This document shows positions 7,721 to 14,820 of a stretch of DNA of 33,870 nt, in pieces. This DNA comes from Saccharicrinis sp. UBA6048 (GTDB lineage Bacteria > Bacteroidota > Bacteroidia > Bacteroidales > Marinilabiliaceae): positions 1-33,870 of the forward strand of contig DIYS01000265.1 in NCBI GenBank assembly GCA_002429115.1, in the 5' to 3' direction. The position numbers and the translations under genes are program-made. Position 1 is the stretch's first letter, and each line of letters opens with the position of its first letter. A model generated the notes under the pieces. The model saw only the letters and a program-made list of their open reading frames with translations. It searched no databases and was not told the DNA's origin.

Positions 7721-8572
7721 ATGACAGAGAATATTCCTGAAGTACGCCATTTGAAGTCGTCAAGTGGTATTTCTTTTAGTTTAAACTACATTGCCAGTCA
7801 GACTCACTTAGAGTGGTATAATAAAAGTGAATTCCCCAAGAAAGATTGTGATTTTTGCCAATTAGTAACACCAGAAAAAGAAAGTATACATTCCTTACTT
7901 CGAACAACGATGTCACTTTTTCCTGGTCACGAATTGTTAATCTCTCCTAGTCATGGTGATGATTACATTGGCCTCTACCTAAGACATATGCTGGATATTA
8001 CCGATGAGAATGCGGCAGCTGCCATTGCCTTTGATGGATCAAAAAATGTGAAATTAAAGAACTATCACTTCAACTGTCACCTTCTTTCCGATAAAAACAT
8101 CTTACCAATTATTCAGGATGCTGGCGGCAGTTTGTACAAAGAAATCATTAAGCAGGATAATTTTTCAATTGGTATGCTTGATGTTTATGGCAGAAACCCA
8201 ATTATTGTCAGAAGCTCATCGAGAGATAAAGTAGAAGATGCGTTTCATGAAATAGAAAAGCTAATTGGAGTGAGTTTTTCCACCAGTTCTCATCCATATA
8301 TTAATCTTATTATCTGGAAAGATGGTGAGGATTATGTTTTGGCTGTCATTCCACGAGTTGTGTATAAGCCAACCGAATATTATGCTGAAGATAATTCCTG
8401 GGATATTGCACCTGGTGCATTGGAGATGGGTGGTTTTTATTTGACCTCTAATCATGCTGAGTTTGTTAACCTTAAAGTTGAACAGTTGATGCGCATCAAC
8501 GATGAAGTATCGTATAGTAATACTCATATTCAGGAATTATTGCAAGACTTTGATTTAAGTAAAATAAGCTAA
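7721..8572 (+). CDS. DUF4922-like protein, HIT/GalT-superfamily candidate
   Basis: A 283-aa cytosolic protein. The C-terminal half shows VIPRVVYKPTEYY followed by IAPGALEMGGFYL, which fits the C-terminal block of DUF4922 proteins of Bacteroidota. These are distant relatives of GDP-galactose phosphorylase/GalT-type nucleotidyltransferases. A CDFC pair is at residues 43-46. The region expected to carry the catalytic histidines reads YHFNCH (His116 and His120), so the classical HxHxH triad is incomplete and activity on a nucleotide-sugar substrate is uncertain. It is followed after 9 bases by an antiporter gene, so the two are probably cotranscribed. The substrate is unknown. Confidence 0.6.
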   Translation: MTENIPEVRHLKSSSGISFSLNYIASQTHLEWYNKSEFPKKDCDFCQLVTPEKESIHSLLRTTMSLFPGHELLISPSHGDDYIGLYLRHMLDITDENAAAAIAFDGSKNVKLKNYHFNCHLLSDKNILPIIQDAGGSLYKEIIKQDNFSIGMLDVYGRNPIIVRSSSRDKVEDAFHEIEKLIGVSFSTSSHPYINLIIWKDGEDYVLAVIPRVVYKPTEYYAEDNSWDIAPGALEMGGFYLTSNHAEFVNLKVEQLMRINDEVSYSNTHIQELLQDFDLSKIS

Positions 8573-8581
8573 GCTCAGGAT

Positions 8582-9775
8582 ATGTATTTGCATGTTGCGG
8601 TACTTTTTGCAATTATATTGATCTACAGTTTGATTGCCGGAAAGGTGGAGCGTTACCCGCTTAGTGCACCAATATTTTTTCTTACAATTGGATTATTACT
8701 AGGGCCGCTTGTATTTCATTTCTTTAGAAATAGTCTGAATCAGGAGAACTACAAACTCTTGTCTGAGTTTACTTTGGCATTGGTGTTGTTTAGTGATGCA
8801 TCAAAAGCTAATTTACGTGTGTTAAAACACTATTTTGGCTTGCCATCTAAACTGCTGTTAATCGGATTGCCTTTGACCATACTATTGGGATTTGCATTTG
8901 GTATGATTCTCTTTCCACAAATTTCATGGATTGAGATTGCTATACTAAGCACTATTCTGGCGCCTACCGATGCGGCCCTTGGCGAGCCGGTAGTTTCAAA
9001 TAAAGCAGTTCCTTCCAAAATACGTGAAGGCATAAATGTGGAAAGTGGTTTAAATGATGGGATTTGTGTTCCGATTTTGATGATTTTACTCGCTATCCAT
9101 TCGGTGAAGCATAACGATTCCATTTCATTTAGTTATGGGTTAAACCTTTTTGTCAAAGAAATTGGAATTGGTGTTTTAGTCGGAGCATCAATTGCGCTCT
9201 TTGGTGTTTTTATGATTAAACGAGGCGTTAAATTTGACTGGATTGAGTCATCCTGGAAGAGTTCAATAGTTATTCTGATGTCTTTGTGCAGTTTTGCTTT
9301 AGCCCAGACCTTGGGAGGAAGTGGGTTTATCGCTTGTTTTATTGGTGGTCTTACTTTCAATATGCGATGTAAATCGGATAAGTCGGAATTCTTAACCGGA
9401 AGTGAAGGGATTGGCAAAATATTAATTGCTGTTGTATGGCTTGTTTTTGGAAGTGTTATTACCGGAAGAATTATTCACCTGCTTACCTGGGAGGTTGTTT
9501 TATACTCGATCCTAAGTCTTACTGCCATACGAATGATCCCGGTTTTATTGACATTGTACAACCATAAAATAAGCGTCTATGCCAAATGCTTTATTGCATG
9601 GTTTGGGCCCAGAGGTTTGGCGAGTATTGTTTTTGCCATTATGGTTTTTGAAGAGCAACTGATTCATGGACAAACCATAGTAGCAACTACCTTGTTTACA
9701 ATACTTATTAGTGTATTTGCACATGGTGTTTCTGCAGAACCAATGGCTAAGTTATTTGTGAGGTCGGCAAAATAG
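8582..9775 (+). CDS. CPA1-family Na+(K+)/H+ antiporter
   Basis: A 397-aa inner-membrane protein with about 11-12 hydrophobic segments along its length. Antiporter motifs are clear: ILAPTDAALG (Asp130) and ESGLNDG with the Asn158-Asp159 pair used for ion and proton exchange in CPA1 members. GPRGLASIVFAI near residue 343 is the usual NhaP/NHE signature. No cytosolic TrkA-C or cyclic-nucleotide-binding tail is present, so it is a minimal transporter. It would exchange Na+ or K+ for protons in pH or salt homeostasis; ion selectivity cannot be read. It follows the DUF4922-like gene by 9 bases. No terminator is evident after it. Confidence 0.9.
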   Translation: MYLHVAVLFAIILIYSLIAGKVERYPLSAPIFFLTIGLLLGPLVFHFFRNSLNQENYKLLSEFTLALVLFSDASKANLRVLKHYFGLPSKLLLIGLPLTILLGFAFGMILFPQISWIEIAILSTILAPTDAALGEPVVSNKAVPSKIREGINVESGLNDGICVPILMILLAIHSVKHNDSISFSYGLNLFVKEIGIGVLVGASIALFGVFMIKRGVKFDWIESSWKSSIVILMSLCSFALAQTLGGSGFIACFIGGLTFNMRCKSDKSEFLTGSEGIGKILIAVVWLVFGSVITGRIIHLLTWEVVLYSILSLTAIRMIPVLLTLYNHKISVYAKCFIAWFGPRGLASIVFAIMVFEEQLIHGQTIVATTLFTILISVFAHGVSAEPMAKLFVRSAK

Positions 9776-10404
9776 GGATCAATTGATATTTCTGTGGAGA
9801 GTTTTCTTATAAAGACTAAATGACCTGGTACAGTAGGTATGGAATAAGAGGAAACAGTAAGCTCTAAACAAAGTAGAACCCTGCCTTCGGCGACTTACTT
9901 TTTCCTGCAGGTGAAAAACTAAGGAAAAACCCCGCTGGCTGCAGCACTCATTGACCCACTAAGCATTCATTCCGGAAAAGATTTAAAAGAATTACAGCTT
10001 CGGTTCCAAATCTTTTTACCCTCCATTTTATGCAGTGGGTACCCCAATATCATCGCTGATGCCAGAATCCACTACAACCATTAAGAGTCGCTTTTCACCA
10101 CTCAAAACATAGTTTTGAAAGTGCGTTGGCCTGTTTCATTTGCGAGCCGGCGATCGGGTGAATAATGATTAATCCAATTGAACAGCAAAGGGGCTTGCCC
10201 AACTTTGCTTGTGAAATTTATTAATCATTAGAGTGCGTGGAAGCTTAAATGGGACTAGAGTTTTGTTTCTTTTGGGCGATGCAAAAGAAAGGAGGTTAAA
10301 TAATGATCAAGACACTTAATGTCAGCTAAATGTCATCAATTGAACCTTAGTCCACAACAATTCAAAACAGATCCCAAAATGATGAGTACAGTCGTATTAA
10401 AATC
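9776..10404. repeat. Gene-free stretch built of nested inverted repeats, probable dispersed intergenic element
   Basis: No convincing coding frame. Inverted repeats in order: TTACTTTTTC/GAAAAACTAA (9895-9922, one mismatch); AAAAGATTT/AAATCTTTT (9976-10016); an 11-bp perfect pair TAATGATTAAT/ATTAATCATTA (10163-10173 and 10220-10230) that encloses AGCAAAG/CTTTGCT and a central GGGCTTGCCC; and TTTCTTTTG/CAAAAGAAA (10266-10290, loop GGCGATG). The outermost hairpins resemble motifs I remember repeatedly in Bacteroidota intergenic DNA. I infer a mobile or dispersed noncoding element between about 9890 and 10290, but the copies needed to prove it are outside this window. Confidence 0.5.
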
Positions 10405-10433
10405 AAAAAAAGCCCCATAAAATGGAGCTTTTT
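10405..10433 (-). terminator. Rho-independent terminator for the mrp-nfu unit (minus strand)
   Basis: Arms 10411-10418 and 10422-10429 (AGCCCCAT/ATGGAGCT) pair with one C-A mismatch and a 3-nt loop. The A run at 10405-10410 becomes the T tract on the minus strand. It lies 20 bases after the NifU-domain gene. Confidence 0.8.
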
Positions 10434-10453
10434 AAATTGTATGTTTTTTGATA

Positions 10454-10696
10454 TCACACTGCAATCACTTCAACAATTTGCGGTACTGATTTCTTGACTA
10501 CCATTTCCACGCCACCTTTTAAAGTTTGCATACTTAACGGGCAGCCATCGCACGATCCTTCTAAACGAACCTTGACTATGTAATCATCGGTTAGTTCAAT
10601 AAGGCTGATGTCACCCCCATCGCCCTTCAAATAAGGTCTTATTTCTTCAAGTGCAGCCTCTACTTCTTTCAATAATTTTTCCTTATCCTCTCCCAT
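10454..10696 (-). CDS. NifU C-terminal (NFU) domain protein, Fe-S cluster carrier
   Basis: An 80-aa protein made only of the NFU domain. The start EVEAALEEIRPYLKGDGGDI and the GSCDGCPLS CxxC motif are diagnostic. The two cysteines from each subunit would hold an Fe-S cluster at a dimer interface for delivery to apoproteins. It lies 5 bases after mrp, another Fe-S carrier, so they form an Fe-S maturation operon. Length is normal for stand-alone NFU proteins. Confidence 0.93.
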   Translation of the reverse strand: MGEDKEKLLKEVEAALEEIRPYLKGDGGDISLIELTDDYIVKVRLEGSCDGCPLSMQTLKGGVEMVVKKSVPQIVEVIAV

Positions 10697-10701
10697 GATA
10701 T

Positions 10702-11808
10702 TTATTTCTTAATTTCAACAATTTTAGTTTCCGGCATAGAATTATTACGGTGTTCAACTCGTTCCACAACCTTTTGTGCCAGCTCAGCAAAGGCAATGCC
10801 AGTCATTGACTCATCGGCTAAGGCAGCAGGTTCACCCTTGTCACCACCTTCACGAATTCCTTGTACAATTGGAATTTGTCCCAGAAGAGGTACGCCGATT
10901 TTACCGGCTAGTTGTTTGCCTCCATCTTGTCCAAAGATATAGTATTTGTTTTCAGGTAGTTCTTCAGGTGTAAACCAAGCCATATTTTCAACCAAACCAA
11001 GTACTGGTACCTGGATATTTTTACTTTGGAACATGCTGACGCCTTTTACAGCATCTGCTAAAGCAACGTTTTGTGGTGTTGTTACAATTACAGCACCTGT
11101 GATACTGATCGTTTGTACGATGGTCAGATGAATATCACTTGTGCCCGGAGGCAAATCAATTAATAAATAATCCAGTTCACCCCAGTTGCCATCATTAATT
11201 AACTGGCGAATGGCATTGGTAGCCATAGCACCTCGCCATATTAAAGCATCGTCAGGGTTGACAAAGTAACCAATACTAAGCATCTTGACACCATATTTCT
11301 CAACCGGAAGAATTTTATCTTTTCCATTGATCTTTTCCAAAACCGGGCGAGCCTCTTCTGTTTGAAACATGATAGGCACAGATGGTCCAAAAATATCTGC
11401 ATCCAATAATCCTACCGAATAACCTGCTTTAGCTAAGGCAACTGCCAGGTTGGATGTAACCGTCGATTTTCCAACTCCACCTTTACCTGATGCAACCGCA
11501 ATAACATTCTTTACTCCAGGCAGAGCTTTTGTTTCAACAGGCTTTTCTTTTGGTTTAATCTTTACATAGATGTTGCCCTCGATTTCAGCCGCCTCATCAA
11601 CGTATGTTTTAATGGCTTGTACACAGGCTTTCTTTAATGATCCAACCATTGGGTCATTTGCTCTGTCAAACAGCAAACTGAAACTGATTCGTTTACCATC
11701 AATACGAAGGTCATCTTCAACCATTCCAAGTGAAACAATATCTTTTCCTTTGCCAGGATGCACCACATGTTTTAGTGCATCTAATATCAGATTAGGATAG
11801 TACTCCAT
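10702..11808 (-). CDS. mrp: Mrp/NBP35-family P-loop ATPase, Fe-S cluster carrier
   Basis: A 368-aa cytosolic ATPase that binds and transfers Fe-S clusters (ApbC/Ind1 group). An N-terminal MIP18/DUF59-like region (residues 1-95, ILDALKHVVHPGKGKDIVSL) precedes a MinD-type fold with the deviant Walker A GKGGVGKST near residue 110 and DADIFGPSVP. LLIDLPPGTSD is the switch II/Walker B region. The CxxC usually found after NMAWF in NBP35/ApbC relatives is replaced here by FTPEELPENKYY, so the bridging cysteines are not at the usual place. It is the first gene of the two-gene mrp-nfu operon. The downstream NFU protein supplies a CxxC. Confidence 0.92.
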   Translation of the reverse strand: MEYYPNLILDALKHVVHPGKGKDIVSLGMVEDDLRIDGKRISFSLLFDRANDPMVGSLKKACVQAIKTYVDEAAEIEGNIYVKIKPKEKPVETKALPGVKNVIAVASGKGGVGKSTVTSNLAVALAKAGYSVGLLDADIFGPSVPIMFQTEEARPVLEKINGKDKILPVEKYGVKMLSIGYFVNPDDALIWRGAMATNAIRQLINDGNWGELDYLLIDLPPGTSDIHLTIVQTISITGAVIVTTPQNVALADAVKGVSMFQSKNIQVPVLGLVENMAWFTPEELPENKYYIFGQDGGKQLAGKIGVPLLGQIPIVQGIREGGDKGEPAALADESMTGIAFAELAQKVVERVEHRNNSMPETKIVEIKK

Positions 11809-11843
11809 CGTTATCTTTATTTAAACCTTGTAAAAATTAGACT

Positions 11844-11851
11844 CAAAGGTA
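11844..11851 (-). promoter_or_regulatory. Bacteroidota -7 box for mrp-nfu
   Basis: TACCTTTG on the minus strand is an exact TAnnTTTG match, about 35 bases before the mrp ATG. The -33 region would fall inside the hairpin of the adjacent atl terminator. No TTG is seen there. Confidence 0.5.
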
Positions 11852-11852
11852 T

Positions 11853-11880
11853 AAAAAAAAGAGAAATTCACTTTCTCTTA
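11853..11880 (-). terminator. Rho-independent terminator of the holB-atl operon (minus strand)
   Basis: AAGAGAAA (11859-11866) pairs with TTTCTCTT (11872-11879) around a 5-nt loop. The A run 11853-11860 gives a T tract on the minus strand. It lies 20 bases after the atl stop and directly abuts the mrp promoter. Confidence 0.8.
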
Positions 11881-11899
11881 ATTCCTTTATTTACATGCT

Positions 11900-12241
11900 T
11901 TACAGCAATTCTGTTGCAGGGTTCCAAAATACCTCGTCGAAGTTTGTAATTTGATTTTCTTCTATTTTGACTCCTTCATTTTCCAACAGTTCCTTCATGG
12001 TTTCACCACCTGGGAAATGATGTTTGCCGGTGAGAATACCTTTGCTGTTGACCACTCGATGGGCGGGAACAAACCGAGGCCAGCTACTGCATTTATTCAT
12101 GGCCCAACCCACCATGCGTGCTCCGCGATAGCTTCCCAAATAATTGGCAATGGCTCCATAACTGGTAACTCTACCATGTGGTATTAATTCGGCCACCTGG
12201 TAAACACGTGAAAAGAAGTCATTTTCATGTTTAGGCATCAT
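11900..12241 (-). CDS. Alkyltransferase-like protein (ATL), MGMT-family DNA lesion binder
   Basis: A 113-aa protein matching the C-terminal DNA-binding domain of O6-alkylguanine-DNA methyltransferases: VYQVAELIPHGRVTSYGAIA, then RGARMVGWAMN with the intercalating Arg-finger region, and the active-site loop. In true MGMT that loop reads PCHRV; here it is PAHRV, so the alkyl-accepting Cys is Ala60. Such ATL proteins bind alkylated guanine and hand it to nucleotide excision repair without repairing it themselves. Two adjacent ATGs are possible starts (12241 or 12238). It lies 1 base after trmB and is the last gene of the holB-ricT-gldH-trmB operon. Confidence 0.9.
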   Translation of the reverse strand: MMPKHENDFFSRVYQVAELIPHGRVTSYGAIANYLGSYRGARMVGWAMNKCSSWPRFVPAHRVVNSKGILTGKHHFPGGETMKELLENEGVKIEENQITNFDEVFWNPATELL

Positions 12242-12242
12242 T

Positions 12243-13031
12243 TTACTTTCCTTTCTTGCGCGAAAGAGGATTATTTTTTATCGAATCCTTTTCCTTAACA
12301 ACTCCTCTTCCTGCACTGTGGTAATCATCAAAATCAATTTCGATATCCGGTTCGATCCACTCTTCTCTGTTTTCAAGATGAAACTTCAGGTATTTAATAG
12401 ATAGGCCATGCGCAATCCATTTTGACTCATAATGGGTTTGGATCGATAATATTTCATCATCATAGCCTGATCCGTACAAATCCGTTTCATCTACCTCTAC
12501 ATCAAACTTATTGGCTTTGACCATTTCAGAGGTGTAGGTGTAAAGAAAATTCGAATCTGATTTTAGATGAATCAGTCCATTTGGTTTCAGGAACTGTTTG
12601 TATAATTGTAAAAAACGTGTTGAAGACAGACGTTTATTAACCTTCTTCATTTGCGGATCGGGAAACGTTAACCAAATCTCATCAACTTCATTCTCTTCAA
12701 AAAAAGAAGTGATGAATTCAATTCTTGTACGAACAAAAGCCACGTTATTCAGCCCCTTGTTTTTAGCATCGGTCGCACCACGGTGCATACGGGCACCTTT
12801 AATATCAATGCCAATAAAGTTCTTATCTGGAAATAACTCAGCCAGGCCAACAGAGTATTCGCCTTTGCCACAACCCAGCTCTAAAACGATAGGGTTGTTA
12901 TTCTTAAAAAAGTTCTGATGCCATTTCCCTTTCTGTGCAAAAGGTTCTCCTTTTAAGTCGCTGAAATCAGCTTCAAATACATGTTCGTAAGTTGCCATTT
13001 CGGCAAACTTCTTCAACTTATTCTTTCCCAC
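12243..13031 (-). CDS. trmB: tRNA (guanine-N7-)-methyltransferase TrmB
   Basis: A SAM-dependent enzyme that methylates G46 in the tRNA variable loop. The Rossmann SAM-binding motif is VLELGCGKGEYSVGLA, followed by FIGIDIKGARM, and the family-specific catalytic motif WLTFPDPQMKKVNKRL. The 262-aa length includes an N-terminal extension (about 45 residues) and a basic C-terminal tail (NNPLSRKKGK), both plausible for tRNA contact. It is located between gldH (6 bases) and atl (1 base) in a tightly packed minus-strand operon. A shorter start at the Met of FAEMATYEHV (residue 12) is possible. Confidence 0.95.
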   Translation of the reverse strand: MGKNKLKKFAEMATYEHVFEADFSDLKGEPFAQKGKWHQNFFKNNNPIVLELGCGKGEYSVGLAELFPDKNFIGIDIKGARMHRGATDAKNKGLNNVAFVRTRIEFITSFFEENEVDEIWLTFPDPQMKKVNKRLSSTRFLQLYKQFLKPNGLIHLKSDSNFLYTYTSEMVKANKFDVEVDETDLYGSGYDDEILSIQTHYESKWIAHGLSIKYLKFHLENREEWIEPDIEIDFDDYHSAGRGVVKEKDSIKNNPLSRKKGK

Positions 13032-13037
13032 TTGTTT

Positions 13038-13532
13038 TTATTCTTTTACTTCTGCTTTTTCGATACGAAGGCCCACGTTGTGTATGCCCATTAGATCGAT
13101 TTCGCGCATGCCTTGTACGATGCGGAACGTATACTCACCTGTTTCTGCAAACCGGACACCAACCTGATAAGGCACTTTCACATGGTAAAGATTGCCCCAG
13201 CCTGATCCTAACCAACGGCCTGTATCATCGGCCAGAATGCAATCTACTTTTTGTTGCATGGCTTTACCCGTTGGGCTGATAACGTCAACAAACAGCCAAA
13301 GGTTGCTATTCGGATAATTGGAATAGTTACGGACATTGAGAATGACATTGTAGGCCTGTTCGGCACTTTCAATGTTGACATTAAAAACGGCCATCGAATC
13401 CATATTCCAGCCATTGTCGGGTATAGTCACATATTCATCGAAAACGACTCCTTTATCACAACTTGATAAGGTAATCAATGCGATAAATATAGCCAGGATG
13501 TAATTACTGCTTCTTAGCTTGTGTATCTCCAC
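13038..13532 (-). CDS. gldH: Gliding-motility-type lipoprotein GldH
   Basis: A lipoprotein of the GldH family, widely conserved in Bacteroidota, including non-gliding ones. In gliders it is required for motility and linked to the T9SS machinery. The signal peptide leads to the lipobox LSSC, and the mature part begins DKGVVFDEYVTIPDNGWNMDSMAVF, a family hallmark. Only one ATG (13607) lies upstream, but that start gives a charged 49-residue pre-sequence before the lipobox. A GTG at 13532 gives a normal 24-residue signal peptide, so I prefer it, overlapping the ricT end by 29 bases. The 164-aa length then fits the family. The precise start is uncertain. Confidence 0.85.
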   Translation of the reverse strand: MEIHKLRSSNYILAIFIALITLSSCDKGVVFDEYVTIPDNGWNMDSMAVFNVNIESAEQAYNVILNVRNYSNYPNSNLWLFVDVISPTGKAMQQKVDCILADDTGRWLGSGWGNLYHVKVPYQVGVRFAETGEYTFRIVQGMREIDLMGIHNVGLRIEKAEVKE

Positions 13533-14778
13533 CTTGTTGCTTCCGTTTGTTATTATTTGGTCTGTTGCGTCTTCTTGACTTATTGTACGATTTCTTTTTA
13601 TCGCCACCAGAGTTAGAATCTCCTTCTTTACGTTGGGATTGATTCTGGTTATGATGTCGATTGTCTTTATTCCCCTGGTTAGGACGACGTTTGTTTGGAC
13701 GACGCTTTTTCTTCTTGGTTTCGTCGAAGCGTGTCAGGTCATCCTGCTCAATAACATTGTCGTACGTTGGCTCGGCAAACATTGGCTTAGGTGCCTCACT
13801 GGCCAGGTTATCCACCTTTTTGCCTTTCCGGTTTAATCGAATAATCTCTTTTACGCGATCAACCGACAATGAAATAATACCTGCAGGAATATCTTTGCTG
13901 GTACTGTACCACATTGTACGCGAAAAGATATCCGTTTTAAAATGGTAATAGGTTCCATCAACCGTTTCAAGTGGAATTGAGGTATTCGGAAAATCCTGCT
14001 GTGCATCAATATATGCATCTAATTCGTAATTTAAGCAACACTTGAGCTTTCCACATTGACCAGCCAGCTTTTGAGGATTAAGCGATATTTCCTGGTATCG
14101 CGCAGCATTTGTGGTAACAGATACAAAGTTGGTCATCCATGTAGAACAGCATAATTCACGACCGCATGGGCCAATTCCTCCGATTCGCCCCGCTTCCTGT
14201 CGTGCACCGATCTGACGCATTTCAATTCTTACACGGAATGTCTCGGCCAGTACTTTAATTAACTGACGGAAATCCACACGTTCATCAGCGATGTAGTAGA
14301 AAATGGCTTTGGTTCTATCGCCCTGATACTCAACATCGCCAATTTTCATATCCAGATTCAAGCGTTCTGAGATGCGGCGTGATTCCAGCATGGTTTCATG
14401 TTCCAAAGCTTTTGCCTCTTCCCATTTCTCAACGTCTGCTGGTTTAGCCTTTCGGTATACTCTTTTAAACTCAAATGAATCAAGGTTGATGTTATGCTTC
14501 TTCATCTGCAAAAGCACCAGTTCACCGGTGAGTGTTACCGTACCAATGTCATGGCCCGGTGATGCTTCGACAGCAACAACATCGCCTTTACTAATGCGCA
14601 GATCATTACTATTTCTGTAATAACCTTTACGCGTGTTCTTAAATTGAATCTCAACAATGTCTGTTGTATTCATGCTGTCGGGTATATCATCCAGCCAGTC
14701 GTAAACATTCAGTTTACCGCAGCGACTGGTGCATCCCGAACAACCTTTCTTTTCTGTATCTTGAATAACTTCTTCCAT
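13504..14778 (-). CDS. ricT: RicT/YaaT-family PSP1-domain protein
   Basis: A 424-aa cytosolic protein with a PSP1 domain. The conserved cysteine motifs GPCGRELCC and GQCGKLKCCLNY are those of RicT/YaaT; in Bacillus the Ric complex carries Fe-S clusters and influences RNase Y. An extra cysteine cluster is at the N-terminus (Cys13, Cys16, Cys20). The C-terminal 70 residues are a basic, Lys/Arg/Asn/Gln-rich low-complexity tail (KKKKRRPNKRRPNQGN), likely to bind nucleic acid. It lies 42 bases after holB and its end overlaps the gldH start. The role in Bacteroidota is inferred from the family. Confidence 0.9.
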   Translation of the reverse strand: MEEVIQDTEKKGCSGCTSRCGKLNVYDWLDDIPDSMNTTDIVEIQFKNTRKGYYRNSNDLRISKGDVVAVEASPGHDIGTVTLTGELVLLQMKKHNINLDSFEFKRVYRKAKPADVEKWEEAKALEHETMLESRRISERLNLDMKIGDVEYQGDRTKAIFYYIADERVDFRQLIKVLAETFRVRIEMRQIGARQEAGRIGGIGPCGRELCCSTWMTNFVSVTTNAARYQEISLNPQKLAGQCGKLKCCLNYELDAYIDAQQDFPNTSIPLETVDGTYYHFKTDIFSRTMWYSTSKDIPAGIISLSVDRVKEIIRLNRKGKKVDNLASEAPKPMFAEPTYDNVIEQDDLTRFDETKKKKRRPNKRRPNQGNKDNRHHNQNQSQRKEGDSNSGGDKKKSYNKSRRRNRPNNNKRKQQGGDTQAKKQ

Positions 14779-14820
14779 AAAAAAATAAATAAAAGGCTCA
14801 ACGGCCTTGTGAATTTGTGC

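Noticed and set aside
9776..10453. Decayed protein-coding gene in the gap after the antiporter
   Set aside because: Stops in all frames, no recognisable family fragments; the inverted repeats explain the sequence better.
13038..13607. GldH starting at the ATG at 13607
   Set aside because: It puts 49 polar residues ahead of the lipobox; kept only as an alternative in the annotation.
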